This document shows, piece after piece, positions 17,877 through 28,588 of a stretch of 64,000 nucleotides of DNA. The stretch covers positions 124,001 through 188,000 of the forward strand of contig NZ_JAIUHG010000004.1 of NCBI RefSeq assembly GCF_020164955.1, read 5' to 3'. Position 1 is the first letter of the stretch; the number at the start of each line of letters is the position of its first letter. The position numbers were made by a program, and so were the translations under genes. The notes below the pieces were generated by a model that was given only the letters and a program-made list of their open reading frames with translations, made no database searches and was not told where the DNA came from. This stretch comes from Mesorhizobium sp. CA8. Lineage in GTDB: Bacteria > Pseudomonadota > Alphaproteobacteria > Rhizobiales > Rhizobiaceae.

Positions 17877-18067
17877 CGTAGTTCCAGGAAGACTGTGAGC
17901 GGCTAAGTTGGACGCTTTCGCCGTAACCTTCCGTCAGGAAGGACGCCGCACAGCTGGAAAGTTTGCCAGTCGTCCATTTGAGGCGTATGGTTTGACATCG
18001 GCCGCCAGACATTCGGATGCAGCCGACAGTAAGAGGTACGTGCTCTTGCCCGTCAGGGAGAAGAGCC

Positions 18068-18805
18068 ATGCCTCAACCCGTCCTTCGCAACCAAATTTTG
18101 AAAACTCTTCCTCCGGACGATTTCGCGCTTTTGCAGCCGTCCATGCATCGCGTGGAACTGGCTGTCAAAGCCCGACTTGAGGACCCCTATCAACCGATAG
18201 AGCACGTCTATTTTCTGGAGAGCGGTATTGCGTCGGTGGTCGCCACCTTGACCGGAGGGCGGCAGAGCGAAGTCGGCATCATCGGCCATGACGGTATGAC
18301 GGGACTCGCGGTCATTCTCGGGCAAGACAGATCTCCCAACGAAACCTATATCCAAGTCGCCGGCAATGGCTGGTGCCTGCCGGTTGAAAATCTTCGCGCT
18401 GCCATTGCAGAAAGCCTGAGCCTTCATGAGGCGCTGCTTCGCTACGCCCACGCATTCCTGGTGCAATCATCCCGAACGGCGCTGGTGAACGGCCACTCGA
18501 AAATCGAGGAAAGGCTGGCCCGCTGGCTGCTGATGGTCCACGACCGGACTGAGGGAAAAATCTACCTGACGCATGAATTCCTGGCGACCATGCTTGGCGC
18601 GCGGCGTCCCGGCGTTACTACCGCCCTCCAAATGCTCGAATACCGGGGGCTAATCCACGCCAAGCGCGGTGAGATCACGATTGTCGACCGCATCGGGATG
18701 ATAAAACTCACTCATGGCGCCTATGGCGAGGAGGAGCAACGGCACTTCGGCATAGCCTCCGAATTGTCCGCTATCGGACATACGCTTGAAGGCCGCCGGA
18801 AATAG
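18068..18805 (+). CDS. Crp/Fnr-family transcriptional regulator
   Basis: Protein of 245 residues: N-terminal cyclic-nucleotide-type sensory domain (about residues 20-135, with YFLESGIASVVATL and EVGIIGHDGMTGLAV) and C-terminal winged helix-turn-helix (about 150-225, with LTHEFLATMLGARRPGVTTA). There is no Fnr-type N-terminal cysteine cluster, so oxygen sensing through Fe-S is unlikely. ATG 18068 follows AGGGAGAAGAG; an upstream start at 18017 is possible but lacks a good ribosome site. Two small paired genes follow and may be targets or partners. Confidence 0.9.
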   Translation: MPQPVLRNQILKTLPPDDFALLQPSMHRVELAVKARLEDPYQPIEHVYFLESGIASVVATLTGGRQSEVGIIGHDGMTGLAVILGQDRSPNETYIQVAGNGWCLPVENLRAAIAESLSLHEALLRYAHAFLVQSSRTALVNGHSKIEERLARWLLMVHDRTEGKIYLTHEFLATMLGARRPGVTTALQMLEYRGLIHAKRGEITIVDRIGMIKLTHGAYGEEEQRHFGIASELSAIGHTLEGRRK

Positions 18806-18846
18806 GCCGTTAATCGTGTTGGTTTGGGTTCAGGGAGGAACTCTTG

Positions 18847-19092
18847 ATGACCAACACGTACCGGACTGTCACGGTTGAAAAAGCCGCCGAGGCCTATGTT
18901 CTTTCCAGAGGCAAGGCCGGGTTCCTGTCCATCGCGAAGGCAATCCGGGCAATCCGAACACTGATGCCAGACTGCAAGGCTTCCGACCGCGAGTTGGAGG
19001 AAATGCTGGCGACGGCATGCATCGTTCACAGCGTGCCCGTAGCTTTCGACGCAGCAACGGCCGGTAGCGCAACATCGCGGCTCCATTCATAG
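18847..19092 (+). CDS. Small hypothetical protein, paralogue of the next gene
   Basis: Protein of 81 residues. The second half (LSIAKAIRAIRTLMPDCKAS continuing DRELEEMLATACI, VAFDAA) aligns by eye with the next gene's LTEVVLAVRKTFPLCELTDW, ELGDLIARSAI and VEFDAE. No signal peptide, membrane span or known motif. A TTG at 18844 directly before ATG 18847 could also start it. GGAGGAACTC precedes the start. Confidence 0.7.
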   Translation: MTNTYRTVTVEKAAEAYVLSRGKAGFLSIAKAIRAIRTLMPDCKASDRELEEMLATACIVHSVPVAFDAATAGSATSRLHS

Positions 19093-19100
19093 AGCCGAAG

Positions 19101-19322
19101 ATGCCAACCCAGACGACGGCTTCATCCGATATTCGTCGAGCGATTGTCCTTTACCTGATCGACAATGTCGACGATCCGAGCATTTCCTTAACAGAGGTTG
19201 TCCTCGCGGTGAGAAAGACGTTTCCGCTTTGCGAGCTCACAGATTGGGAACTTGGCGATCTCATAGCGCGAAGCGCTATCAATGCCGGATTTGCTGTCGA
19301 GTTCGACGCCGAGCTTCCCTGA
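19101..19322 (+). CDS. Small hypothetical protein, paralogue of the preceding gene
   Basis: Protein of 73 residues, mostly helical by composition, sharing with the preceding gene the order (I/L)S, AVR/AIR, a Pro-x-Cys pair, D-x-ELxxxIA and a terminal FDAE. The pair probably arose by local duplication. Function unknown; no DNA-binding or catalytic motif seen. Eight bases separate the two genes, so they are cotranscribed. Confidence 0.68.
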   Translation: MPTQTTASSDIRRAIVLYLIDNVDDPSISLTEVVLAVRKTFPLCELTDWELGDLIARSAINAGFAVEFDAELP

Positions 19323-19461
19323 TAGTCGGGCCCATCCTGCACCCGCAGTTCATGGAGGCACAGAATTTCCCGCGCTATGGACCACCTATGTGGACCACCT
19401 TGCCGGCGTAACCCATGAAACCCAAGGTTCTTTGGGGAGATCAATAGCCTAGAGAGTGACT

Positions 19462-19537
<76 letters not shown>

Positions 19538-19712
19538 ACTCCCGGCAGTCAGCCGGCGCCGTTTCCGGCGAAGAGATCCGGCGCGGTTGGGACCGCGCCG
19601 TCGTTTAGTGCTGGCGGCTTCTAGCGCCGCCTTCGGTCAAGATCAAGCCTTCAAAGACCGCTTTTTCGTCACAGGCGAAAATGGCCGGCAAACAATCGCG
19701 CCGAGGCTGGAA

Positions 19713-20105
19713 TCAGACCTCATCCTCGTCGTCGCCGACGCCGATCATATCGGCGACGTCGTCATCCTCTTCCTCTTCGTCGGCAAGGAAGGTGTCGTCG
19801 TCATCGTCGCCGAGGTCCACGTCCTCGTCGTCGCCGAGATCGGGAAGATCATCGCCGCCGCCCTTGGCCTCGTCATCGGCTTCCTCGAGCGAGACGACTT
19901 CGGCGCCCTCCTCCTCGTCGGCGTCCAGTTCCTTGTCGGCGACCTCCTCATCCTCCTCGATGGCGGAAATCTTGCCTTCATCGAAATAGGAGCGCGGATA
20001 GCTCTTGCCGGTATAGGGCGAGACGATCGGGTCCTTGTTGAGATCGTAGAATTTCCGTCCCGTCTCAGGGTCGATGCGTTTGGTGCCAAGTTCAGCTTTT
20101 GCCAC
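19713..20105 (-). CDS. TIGR02300-family protein with very acidic C-terminus
   Basis: Protein of 130 residues. The N-terminal core AKAELGTKRIDPETGRKFYD, with LNKDPIVSPYTGKSYP after it, is the FYDLN domain typical of alphaproteobacteria. From about residue 50 it is almost all Asp/Glu, ending in DDEDEV. The start is GTG 20105, with GAGG 6 bases before it; the open frame extends to 20282 without family character. Function unknown. The gene diverges from aroA, a conserved neighbour relation in rhizobia as I recall it. Confidence 0.88.
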   Translation of the reverse strand: MAKAELGTKRIDPETGRKFYDLNKDPIVSPYTGKSYPRSYFDEGKISAIEEDEEVADKELDADEEEGAEVVSLEEADDEAKGGGDDLPDLGDDEDVDLGDDDDDTFLADEEEEDDDVADMIGVGDDEDEV

Positions 20106-20218
20106 GTCAGGCCTCGTCAATAAAAGAGTGGTCCCCTTAACCGCAGTTTGGAGCGCTGTCAAAGCCAAAAGCCGGCGTTGTAAAGGGTTGCGTTCGAACG
20201 GCCGCGCCAAGGGGATGA

Positions 20219-21658
<1,440 letters not shown>

Positions 21659-21755
21659 CGGCGATGAGATTGAGCCGACTTGAGATACTGGCGGGGTGTG
21701 AAGGATCGCGGCACTCGCCATTTGCATCGCCTCCATCGATCGCTGTGGCCGGCCA

Positions 21756-22406
21756 ATGAGCACCCCCTTCACCATCGCCATCGACGGACCCGCCGGCGCC
21801 GGCAAGGGCACGCTCGCCCGCCGGCTCGCCGATCACTATCGCCTGAACCTGCTCGACACCGGCCTCACCTACCGTGCCGTCGCCCACAAGCTGCTCGAGC
21901 TCGGCCTGCCGCTCGACAATGTCTCGGCGGCCGAGACCGCGGCGCGGCAGGTTGATCTCTCGAACCTCGACCGGACAGTGCTGTCGGCGCATGCGGTGGG
22001 CGAGGCGGCGTCCAAAGTCGCGGTCATCCCCACGGTGCGGCGCATCCTGGTCGAGAAGCAGCGGGTTTTCGCCAAGGCACCGCCGGGCGCGGTGCTCGAC
22101 GGCCGCGACATCGGCACGGTGGTGTGCCCGGACGCCGACATCAAGCTCTATGTCACGGCGAGCGCCGAAGTGCGCGCCAGGCGCCGGCTGGCCGAGATCG
22201 AGAGCATGGGCGGCAGCGCCGATTTCGCTACCATCCTCGCCGACATCGAGCGCCGCGACGAGCGCGACATGGGCCGCGCCGACTCGCCGTTGAAGCCCGC
22301 GGCAGACGCGCACTTGCTTGATACCAGCGAAATGGCTATAGAAGCCGCGTTTCTGGCGGCGATGGCGATCGTTGACGAGGTCCTCGCCAAGAGAAACAAG
22401 GCCTGA
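21756..22406 (+). CDS. cmk: Cytidylate kinase
   Basis: Phosphorylates CMP and dCMP. The 216-residue chain has the P-loop GPAGAGKGT at residues 11-19, NMP-binding [12 protein letters not shown], the DGRDIGTVV motif and the lid [12 protein letters not shown]. Length fits the family (about 210-230). Gap to aroA is 97 bases and rpsA follows, the common aroA-cmk-rpsA order. Confidence 0.97.
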   Translation: MSTPFTIAIDGPAGAGKGTLARRLADHYRLNLLDTGLTYRAVAHKLLELGLPLDNVSAAETAARQVDLSNLDRTVLSAHAVGEAASKVAVIPTVRRILVEKQRVFAKAPPGAVLDGRDIGTVVCPDADIKLYVTASAEVRARRRLAEIESMGGSADFATILADIERRDERDMGRADSPLKPAADAHLLDTSEMAIEAAFLAAMAIVDEVLAKRNKA

Positions 22407-22459
22407 TCGGGCTTTTCGGTTGCCTTGAGCGGCGAAAATACCCATATCGGGCACGCACC

Positions 22460-22585
22460 AGCCTGCCAGCATTCTTCATGCGCCGGACTTGCCACTTAAC
22501 AAGTGGCCAAGGGCTCTTCAGCCCGGAACGCCGGCAGGCTCACGCAACGCTAACCCACGGCGCCCGCTCCGCCAGCGCGCGGAGC
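22460..22585 (+). promoter_or_regulatory. Folded 5' leader of rpsA (multi-hairpin junction)
   Basis: Perfect 8-base arms AGCCTGCC (22460-22467) and GGCAGGCT (22533-22540) enclose three small hairpins: GCAT-TCTTC-ATGC (22469-22481), CTTGCCACTT-AAC-AAGTGGCCAAG (22488-22511, one bulge) and GGGCT-CTTC-AGCCC (22511-22524; the shared base 22511 must choose one helix). A further 7-base hairpin, GCTCCGC/GCGGAGC, at 22566-22585 ends 5 bases before the AGGAG ribosome site. Ribosomal protein S1 controls its own translation in enterobacteria through a structured leader, so an autogenous control element is a fair inference. Confidence 0.55.
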
Positions 22586-22600
22586 ATTCCAGGAGAAACA

Positions 22601-24298
22601 ATGTCAGCTGCTAATCCGTCTCGCGACGATTTCGCGAGCATGCTCGAAGAATCATTCACCGCCGGCCATTCCGGCGAGGGCCAGGTCGTCCGGGGCACGA
22701 TCACCGCGATCGAAAAGGACATGGCCATCATCGATGTCGGCCTCAAGGTCGAAGGCCGCGTGCCGCTGAAGGAATTCGGCGCCAAGGGCAAGGAATCCTC
22801 CCTCAAGGTCGGCGACACCGTCGAAGTCTATGTCGAGCGCATCGAGAACGCGCTTGGCGAAGCCATGCTGTCGCGCGAGAAGGCTCGCCGCGAAGAGAGC
22901 TGGGTGCGCCTCGAAGAGAAGTTCACCAAGGGTGAGCGCGTCGAAGGCGTCATCTTCAACCAGGTCAAGGGCGGCTTCACCGTCGACCTCGACGGCGCCG
23001 TGGCCTTCCTGCCGCGCAGCCAGGTCGATATCCGCCCGATCCGCGACGTCACCCCGCTGATGCACAACCCGCAGCCCTTCGAGATCCTCAAGATGGATCG
23101 CCGCCGCGGCAACATCGTGGTATCGCGCCGCACCGTGCTCGAGGAGAGCCGCGCCGAACAGCGTTCGGAAATCGTGCAGAACCTCGAGGAAGGCCAGGTG
23201 GTCGAAGGCGTGGTCAAGAACATCACCGATTACGGTGCGTTCGTCGACCTTGGCGGCATCGACGGCCTGCTGCATGTCACCGACATGGCTTGGCGCCGCG
23301 TCAACCATCCGACCGAAATCCTCAATATCGGCCAGACGGTCAAGGTGCAGATCATCCGCATCAACCAGGAAACCCACCGCATCTCGCTCGGCATGAAGCA
23401 GCTCGAGTCGGATCCGTGGTCGGATATCGGCACCAAGTTCCCGATCGGCAAGAAGATCAAGGGCACCGTCACCAACATCACCGACTACGGCGCGTTCGTC
23501 GAGCTGGAGCCGGGCATCGAGGGCCTCATCCACGTTTCGGAAATGTCGTGGACGAAGAAGAACGTGCACCCCGGCAAGATCCTGTCGACGACCCAGGAAG
23601 TCGACGTGGTCGTGCTCGAGGTCGATCCGGCCAAGCGCCGCATCTCGCTCGGCCTCAAGCAGACGCTGGAGAACCCGTGGGAAGCCTTCGCGCGCAACCA
23701 TCCGGTCGGCAGCCAGGTCGAGGGCGAGGTCAAGAACAAGACGGAGTTCGGCCTGTTCATCGGCCTGGAAGGCGACGTGGACGGCATGGTGCACCTCTCC
23801 GACCTCGACTGGACCCGTCCGGGCGAGCAGGTCATCGAAGAGTACAATCGCGGCGACATGGTCAAGGCGCAGGTGCTCGACGTCGACATCGAGAAGGAGC
23901 GCATCTCGCTCGGCATCAAGCAGTTGGCCCGTGACACGGTCGGTGAAGCGGCCACCAGCGGCGAGCTGCGCAAGAACGCCGTCGTCACCTGCGAGGTCAT
24001 CGGCGTGAAGGATGGCGGTCTGGACGTGCGGCTGGTCGACAGCGGCATCGAGACCTTCATCAAGCGTTCCGACCTTTCGCGCGACCGCGACGAGCAGCGC
24101 CCCGAGCGCTTCACCGTCGGCCAGAAGGTCGACGCCCGCGTCATCGCCTTCGACAAGAAGACCCGCAAGCTGCAGGTCTCGATCAAGGCGCTGGAAATCG
24201 CCGAGGAAAAGGAAGCGGTCGCCCAGTACGGCTCGACCGACTCCGGCGCGTCGCTCGGCGACATCCTGGGCGCGGCGCTGAAGAAGCAGGGCAACTAA
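22601..24298 (+). CDS. rpsA: 30S ribosomal protein S1
   Basis: mRNA-binding protein of the small ribosomal subunit, 565 residues, with six S1 RNA-binding domains starting near residues 30, 115, 200, 285, 372 and 460. Typical lines are [20 protein letters not shown] and [23 protein letters not shown] 22601 follows AGGAGAAACA; the frame extends upstream to 22478 but that region is the structured leader. Strong terminator 21 bases downstream. Confidence 0.97.
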   Translation: MSAANPSRDDFASMLEESFTAGHSGEGQVVRGTITAIEKDMAIIDVGLKVEGRVPLKEFGAKGKESSLKVGDTVEVYVERIENALGEAMLSREKARREESWVRLEEKFTKGERVEGVIFNQVKGGFTVDLDGAVAFLPRSQVDIRPIRDVTPLMHNPQPFEILKMDRRRGNIVVSRRTVLEESRAEQRSEIVQNLEEGQVVEGVVKNITDYGAFVDLGGIDGLLHVTDMAWRRVNHPTEILNIGQTVKVQIIRINQETHRISLGMKQLESDPWSDIGTKFPIGKKIKGTVTNITDYGAFVELEPGIEGLIHVSEMSWTKKNVHPGKILSTTQEVDVVVLEVDPAKRRISLGLKQTLENPWEAFARNHPVGSQVEGEVKNKTEFGLFIGLEGDVDGMVHLSDLDWTRPGEQVIEEYNRGDMVKAQVLDVDIEKERISLGIKQLARDTVGEAATSGELRKNAVVTCEVIGVKDGGLDVRLVDSGIETFIKRSDLSRDRDEQRPERFTVGQKVDARVIAFDKKTRKLQVSIKALEIAEEKEAVAQYGSTDSGASLGDILGAALKKQGN

Positions 24299-24319
24299 GC
24301 TTCTTCGCTGAGCAGTGAC

Positions 24320-24360
24320 AAAAAACCCCGCCGGAGCGATCCGGCGGGGTATTTCTTTTA
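24320..24360 (+). terminator. Bidirectional terminator after rpsA
   Basis: CCCCGCCGG (24326-24334), loop AGCGAT, CCGGCGGGG (24341-24349), followed by TATTTCTTTTA on the plus side and preceded by six A, giving six T on the minus side. It can end rpsA and the convergent SDR gene. Confidence 0.92.
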
Positions 24361-24377
24361 TCGGAATATCTGTGCTG

Positions 24378-25085
24378 TCAGGCCCGGCCGTAGAGCGGAA
24401 CCAGCGTGCCGCTCATGGCCTGGTTGGCGGGTGAGGCGAGATAGGCGATCGCTTCGGCCGCGGCCTCGAGGCTGACCCATTTGCTGAAATCGGCGTCCGG
24501 CATGCTGTCGCGGTTGGCCTGCGTGTCGAGCGTCGAGGGGGCCACGGCGTTGACCAGGATGCCCTTGTGCTTCAGCTCCTCGGCCATGGCGACCGTCATG
24601 GCCGCGACCGCCGCCTTGCTCGCCGTATAGGCGACCATGCCCGAACCTTTGCGCGGTTCCAGCGCCGCCCGCGCGGTGACGTTGACGATACGGCCGGCCG
24701 TGTTGGACGCCAGCATCGAGCGCACCGCGGCGCGGCTGCACAAGAAGGCCGTGCGGGCGTTGGTGTCCATCATTTCGGCGAAGGAAGCCGACTCGATCTT
24801 TTCGACCGGCGCCATGGTGAAGCCGCCGGCAAGGTGGATCGAGGCCCAGAGCGCGGGCACCTGATGGTAGAAGGCGTCGACCTTGGCCGAATCCGACAGG
24901 TCGACATTGTGCGCCAGATGCACGCTGGCATGGGCTGCGTAAGGAAAATGCGGCGGGGCCGCCGCGTGGGCATTGGGCACGTGGCAGATCGCGCCTTGCT
25001 CCAGCAACCTGCCGACAACCGCGCCGCCGAGCGCCCCAGTGCCGCCCGTCACCACGACATGCCTGCCATTCAGCGTTTCCTTCAT
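24378..25085 (-). CDS. Short-chain dehydrogenase/reductase
   Basis: NAD(P)-dependent oxidoreductase of 235 residues. The Rossmann motif VVVTGGTGALGG is at residues 9-20, the active-site Tyr-Lys pair in YTASKAAVAAM, and the catalytic Ser position reads Thr-Ala in VNVTARAAL, so the usual Ser may be replaced by Thr. The NAG motif region reads LAGGF. C-terminal SGTLVPLYG is typical of the fold. ATG 25085 follows AGGAG at a long spacing of 10. Substrate not predictable; no operon partner. Confidence 0.87.
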   Translation of the reverse strand: MKETLNGRHVVVTGGTGALGGAVVGRLLEQGAICHVPNAHAAAPPHFPYAAHASVHLAHNVDLSDSAKVDAFYHQVPALWASIHLAGGFTMAPVEKIESASFAEMMDTNARTAFLCSRAAVRSMLASNTAGRIVNVTARAALEPRKGSGMVAYTASKAAVAAMTVAMAEELKHKGILVNAVAPSTLDTQANRDSMPDADFSKWVSLEAAAEAIAYLASPANQAMSGTLVPLYGRA

Positions 25086-25284
25086 ACTTAGACCGCTCCT
25101 GTCATTTTTTTTATGATTATATCTTGGGTTATGCCTCCCCAGGCTCGAACGTCGCGCCTTTCGCGCTGTCACTCAATTGAAATATCGACATGGCTGGCGC
25201 AGCGTCTTTGCATGCGTCGAACCGTAGCAGGCGACGCCAATTGGCGGTGCGCCAGCATGGGCCGAACAACGGTGGCACCAGCCT

Positions 25285-26865
25285 TCAGTCGACGGTGATT
25301 TCGATGACGCGCGGCTTGGCCGCCGCCCGCGCGCGCTTCAGCGCCTCCACCAGACCGCCGACCCCGGTCAGGCGCTCGGCCTCAATGCCGTAGGCTTCGG
25401 CGAGCTTGCAGAAATCCGGCGGCGCCGGCGAGACGCCGACCGGCTCGACGCCGACATCGAGCATCGAGGTTTCGATCTCGCGATAGCCGCGATTGTTCCA
25501 TACGACGAAGATCACCGGCGTCTCGGCGTCGAGCGCGGCGCCGATCTCCGGCAAGGTGAACTGGAAGCCGCCATCCCCGGTGAGGCACACCACCGGCGCC
25601 TCGGGCACGGCAAGTGCCGCGCCGATCGCCGCCGGCGGACCGTAGCCCAGCGCGCCGAAGCCGGTCGCGGCGTTGAACCAGCCGCCGGGACGGTCGTGGT
25701 CGTAATAGAGGTTGGCGGCATAGATCGGCTGGGTCGAATCGCCGACGATGATGGCGCCCGGTAGCGCGTCGCGGATCATCTCCACGGCGCGAACCTGCGC
25801 CAGGTATTCGGGCTTCAGCTCGGCCCACGCTGCCCTCCGCGCGGCGGCCGCACGGACTTCGCCGTCCTTCGCCGCAGCATGACCCGGCCCGATTGCCGAC
25901 AGCAAGGCTTCGATCCCTTCGGCGCAATCGGCCTGGATGCCGACCGTGACCGGCCGGCGCGCGATCTGGTCGGCGCCGATATCGATGCGGATCAGGTTCT
26001 TCGGCAGCACAAAGCCGCCATCACCATAGCCGTCATAGTCGGTCGGGCCGAACTCGGTGCCGGCGGCGATCACCAGATCGGCGTCCGCAATCAACGCGCG
26101 CACCGCCTTCAGGCTGGGGCTGGCCGGCACGCAAAGCGGATGGCCATGCAGCAGGCCACGCGCATTGGCCGTCTCGACGACGGGCGCGCCAAGCGTCTCG
26201 GCCAGGCACCGCAGCGCCGCGTCGGCTTTCCTGGCGCCGCCGCCCGAAAGGATAAGCGGGCGGGTGGCGGTCTTGATCAGCTTCGCCGCTTCGGCGACCG
26301 CCGCCGCGTCCGGGGCGGGCGGCGCAGCATTGCTCAGCGCCGCCGCTATGCCGTCGGCGGGCTTGACCATGACATCGGTGGGAATCTCGATATGCACCGG
26401 CCCTGGCCGCGCCGACGAAAACAGCGCGAAGGCGCGGGCGAGCGCGCCAGGCAGTTGCCCGGCCTCGGTAATGCGCTCGGAAGACAGCGCCACCTTCTCC
26501 ATCATGCCGCGTTGGTCGGGCAGTTCATGCAGGAAGCCCAGCCCCTTGCCGAGCGTATCGGTGGCGTTGACGCCGGAGATGATCAGCATGGGCACCGAAT
26601 CGGCGCGCGCCTGGCCCATGGCGGTGATGGTGTTGGTGAGGCCCGGTCCGGTGATGACGAAGGCGACGCCCGGCCGGCCGCCGGCGCGCGCATAGCCGTC
26701 GGCCATGAAGCCGGCGCCCTGCTCGTGGCGCGGCGTGACATGGCGGATATTCGAGCGCGCCAGCCCGCGATAGAGCTCGACCGTATGCACGCCCGGAATG
26801 CCGAAAACAGTGTCGACGCCATGCGCCTCGAGCAGCGTGATCAGCGCCTCGCCGATGGTGGTCAT
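25285..26865 (-). CDS. TPP-dependent decarboxylase, AruI-like (5-guanidino-2-oxopentanoate decarboxylase candidate)
   Basis: Thiamine-diphosphate enzyme of 526 residues in the acetolactate synthase/AruI group. The N-terminal half has the FGIPGVHTVELYRGL segment and catalytic Glu in PRHEQGAGFMADGYARA. The TPP motif is GDGGFQFTLPEIGAALDAET then WNNRGYREI. It lacks ALS-specific context (no ilvN) and lies with a DDAH-fold gene and a basic-amino-acid transporter, so decarboxylation of a 2-oxo guanidino acid, as by AruI of Pseudomonas, is a better fit than acetolactate synthesis. The start overlaps the TetR stop by 4 bases (ATGA), with GGAGG 6 bases upstream. Confidence 0.8.
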   Translation of the reverse strand: MTTIGEALITLLEAHGVDTVFGIPGVHTVELYRGLARSNIRHVTPRHEQGAGFMADGYARAGGRPGVAFVITGPGLTNTITAMGQARADSVPMLIISGVNATDTLGKGLGFLHELPDQRGMMEKVALSSERITEAGQLPGALARAFALFSSARPGPVHIEIPTDVMVKPADGIAAALSNAAPPAPDAAAVAEAAKLIKTATRPLILSGGGARKADAALRCLAETLGAPVVETANARGLLHGHPLCVPASPSLKAVRALIADADLVIAAGTEFGPTDYDGYGDGGFVLPKNLIRIDIGADQIARRPVTVGIQADCAEGIEALLSAIGPGHAAAKDGEVRAAAARRAAWAELKPEYLAQVRAVEMIRDALPGAIIVGDSTQPIYAANLYYDHDRPGGWFNAATGFGALGYGPPAAIGAALAVPEAPVVCLTGDGGFQFTLPEIGAALDAETPVIFVVWNNRGYREIETSMLDVGVEPVGVSPAPPDFCKLAEAYGIEAERLTGVGGLVEALKRARAAAKPRVIEITVD

Positions 26866-27509
26866 TGGTTTCCTCCCTTTAGCTCAAGTGGCCCAAGGCC
26901 GAGTTCGGCCTCGACGGCCTTGATGCCGATCGCCGCCAGCTCGCCGGGCGAGAACATCTCGCCGGCCAGGCAGCCTTCGATCCAGAGCCCGTCGATGATC
27001 GCGTTGATGGCAATGGCATGATGGCGCAGCTCGGCCGCGTCCGGCTTGCGCCGTTCGGCGGCGAGCACTTCGGCGACAACCGCTTCCACCTCGTTGCGAA
27101 AGCCGAGATAGCCTTCGCGATGGGCGCGGGCGAGCGTCGGATCCGCTCCGGCGCGGCCGATGAAGGTCGCCCAGAGCGAGAACACCCGCTGGTCGATGAT
27201 CGGCGCGTCGAGGTTGGCGGTGACGAAAGCGGCGAGGCGTTGGCGAGGCGAGGCGTCCTCCATGGCCAAAGCCGCTTTCGCCTGCTCGGTCATGCGGCCC
27301 ATCAATGTCGCATAGGCCTCCTGCAGCAAATCTTCCTTGCCGGGGAAATAATGGCGGATCAGCCCGGCGGTGACGCCGGCACGCAAGGCGATGGTGCGCA
27401 AGGTAGCGCCCTCAAGGCCATGTTCCGCCACGCTGTCCAGGGTGGCATCGATCAGATCCTGCCGCCGCCGCTCCTCGCCCTCGCGGCGGAACTTGCGGCG
27501 CGCACTCAT
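26862..27509 (-). CDS. TetR-family regulator, BetI-like
   Basis: Regulator of 215 residues. The N-terminal helix-turn-helix is in residues 15-60 (LEGATLRTIALRAGVTAGLI then RHYFPGKEDLL), followed by a BetI-type C-terminal domain that binds the inducer. ATG 27509 overlaps the stop of the upstream DDAH-like gene by 4 bases; the frame runs on upstream only as an out-of-family overlap. It is sandwiched in the operon with the decarboxylase and probably controls this locus and the divergent transporter. Confidence 0.9.
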   Translation of the reverse strand: MSARRKFRREGEERRRQDLIDATLDSVAEHGLEGATLRTIALRAGVTAGLIRHYFPGKEDLLQEAYATLMGRMTEQAKAALAMEDASPRQRLAAFVTANLDAPIIDQRVFSLWATFIGRAGADPTLARAHREGYLGFRNEVEAVVAEVLAAERRKPDAAELRHHAIAINAIIDGLWIEGCLAGEMFSPGELAAIGIKAVEAELGLGPLELKGGNQ

Positions 27510-28378
27510 TGGCGCAGGATCGGCCGCGTCAGGCATGTCGGCCCGCCTTCGCAGGCGATGCAGAGCGCATCCGCCTCGAATATCTCGACCGTGCAGCCGG
27601 CGGCTTCCATGGCGGCTTTGGTCTTTGGGAACCCTGCCACGGCAATGACCTTCAACGGGCTGGTCGGCAGCACGTTCAGGCTGAGGCCATTGGAGGCGGC
27701 AAACTCTTGCGGGTCGCCTTCGACCAGGCGGATGCCCCGCGCCTTCAGCATCTGGTAGAACGGCGCCGGCAAAAGCGGCGAATAGACCAGGGCGAGGTCG
27801 TCGGCCAGCGGGCTGATCACCGACATCAGATGCAGGCACGCCTCTTCGCCCTGCCACAGCGGCAGATCGAAGCCGTAGACCGAAATGCCCAGCGGCGTCA
27901 GCAGGTTGGCAACCTGCTGAATGCCCTCTTGGTTGGTGCGCACACCGCGCCCGATCGCCAGCGTGCGGGCATCCACCCATACGCAGTCGCCACCTTCGAC
28001 TTGGCCGGGAGCCTCGACGCGGCCGAGGATCGGAATGCCCAGCCTTTTGTAGGTTTCCTCATGCAGCGAGGGCTCTTTGGCGCGCAACGGCTTGCCCATG
28101 GACAGGATCAGCGCGCCGCGGTCGGTCATCAGCGACGGGTCATGCGTGAACACTGAATCCGAAAGGCCGTCGGCCTTGTCCTCGATCCACTCGATCTCGG
28201 CGCCGGAAGCCACCACCAGTTCGGCAAGGGCCGCGTGCTGCGCGGCGGCTTTCGCCGGGTTGAACCCCGGCCCATAGTGCCAGGCAGCCCTGTCGGCGTC
28301 GCGCATGGCATTGGCTGCCGAACGCATCAGCACACGCCGCAGCGGCGCCGCCATGGACTGTGATCCGAAAGCGCTCAT
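27506..28378 (-). CDS. Dimethylargininase/arginine-deiminase-fold hydrolase
   Basis: Guanidino-group modifying enzyme of 290 residues. Expected active-site parts are visible: VEGGDCVWVD near residue 130, His in CLHLMSVISPL, and the nucleophile Cys282 in GGPTCLTRPI at the C-terminus. Family members hydrolyse dimethylarginine to citrulline, arginine to citrulline, or related compounds. No signal peptide. First gene of a minus-strand operon, divergent from an amino-acid ABC transporter. The exact guanidino substrate is open. Confidence 0.85.
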   Translation of the reverse strand: MSAFGSQSMAAPLRRVLMRSAANAMRDADRAAWHYGPGFNPAKAAAQHAALAELVVASGAEIEWIEDKADGLSDSVFTHDPSLMTDRGALILSMGKPLRAKEPSLHEETYKRLGIPILGRVEAPGQVEGGDCVWVDARTLAIGRGVRTNQEGIQQVANLLTPLGISVYGFDLPLWQGEEACLHLMSVISPLADDLALVYSPLLPAPFYQMLKARGIRLVEGDPQEFAASNGLSLNVLPTSPLKVIAVAGFPKTKAAMEAAGCTVEIFEADALCIACEGGPTCLTRPILRQ

Positions 28379-28588
28379 GGATGCCCTTTTATGCTGAAAA
28401 AAATCGAAAAAATTTCATGAGAGGCTATTTATACACTTGCACAACAACGCCGCAAGTGCCGTAATGAGCGGGATTGACGGGCTCGCGCTGTCGGGTCCAT
28501 GCTGAAGTCTGGAGTGGGCAGGACAGCGTATGTTGATTAGCCGGATGGACGTTCGACGACCTGCCGTCGGCCCAATAGAGGTCACCCG

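Noticed and set aside
16558..18069. 503-codon minus-strand frame across the PEBP and DUF6496-like genes
   Set aside because: Composition is Arg/Ser/Pro-rich without domain character and it lies opposite two convincing plus-strand genes with good ribosome sites.
21664..21759. 31-codon frame between aroA and cmk whose stop overlaps the cmk start
   Set aside because: The ATGA overlap is suggestive but the ribosome site is poor and the product has no recognisable character; left as intergenic.
22652..23794. Long minus-strand frame opposite rpsA
   Set aside because: Shadow of the six-domain S1 coding sequence.
25285..26865. Acetolactate synthase large subunit (ilvB)
   Set aside because: No ilvN or ilvC neighbour, and the operon has a guanidino-enzyme and a TetR gene; an AruI-like decarboxylase fits better, though motifs alone do not exclude ilvB-like activity.
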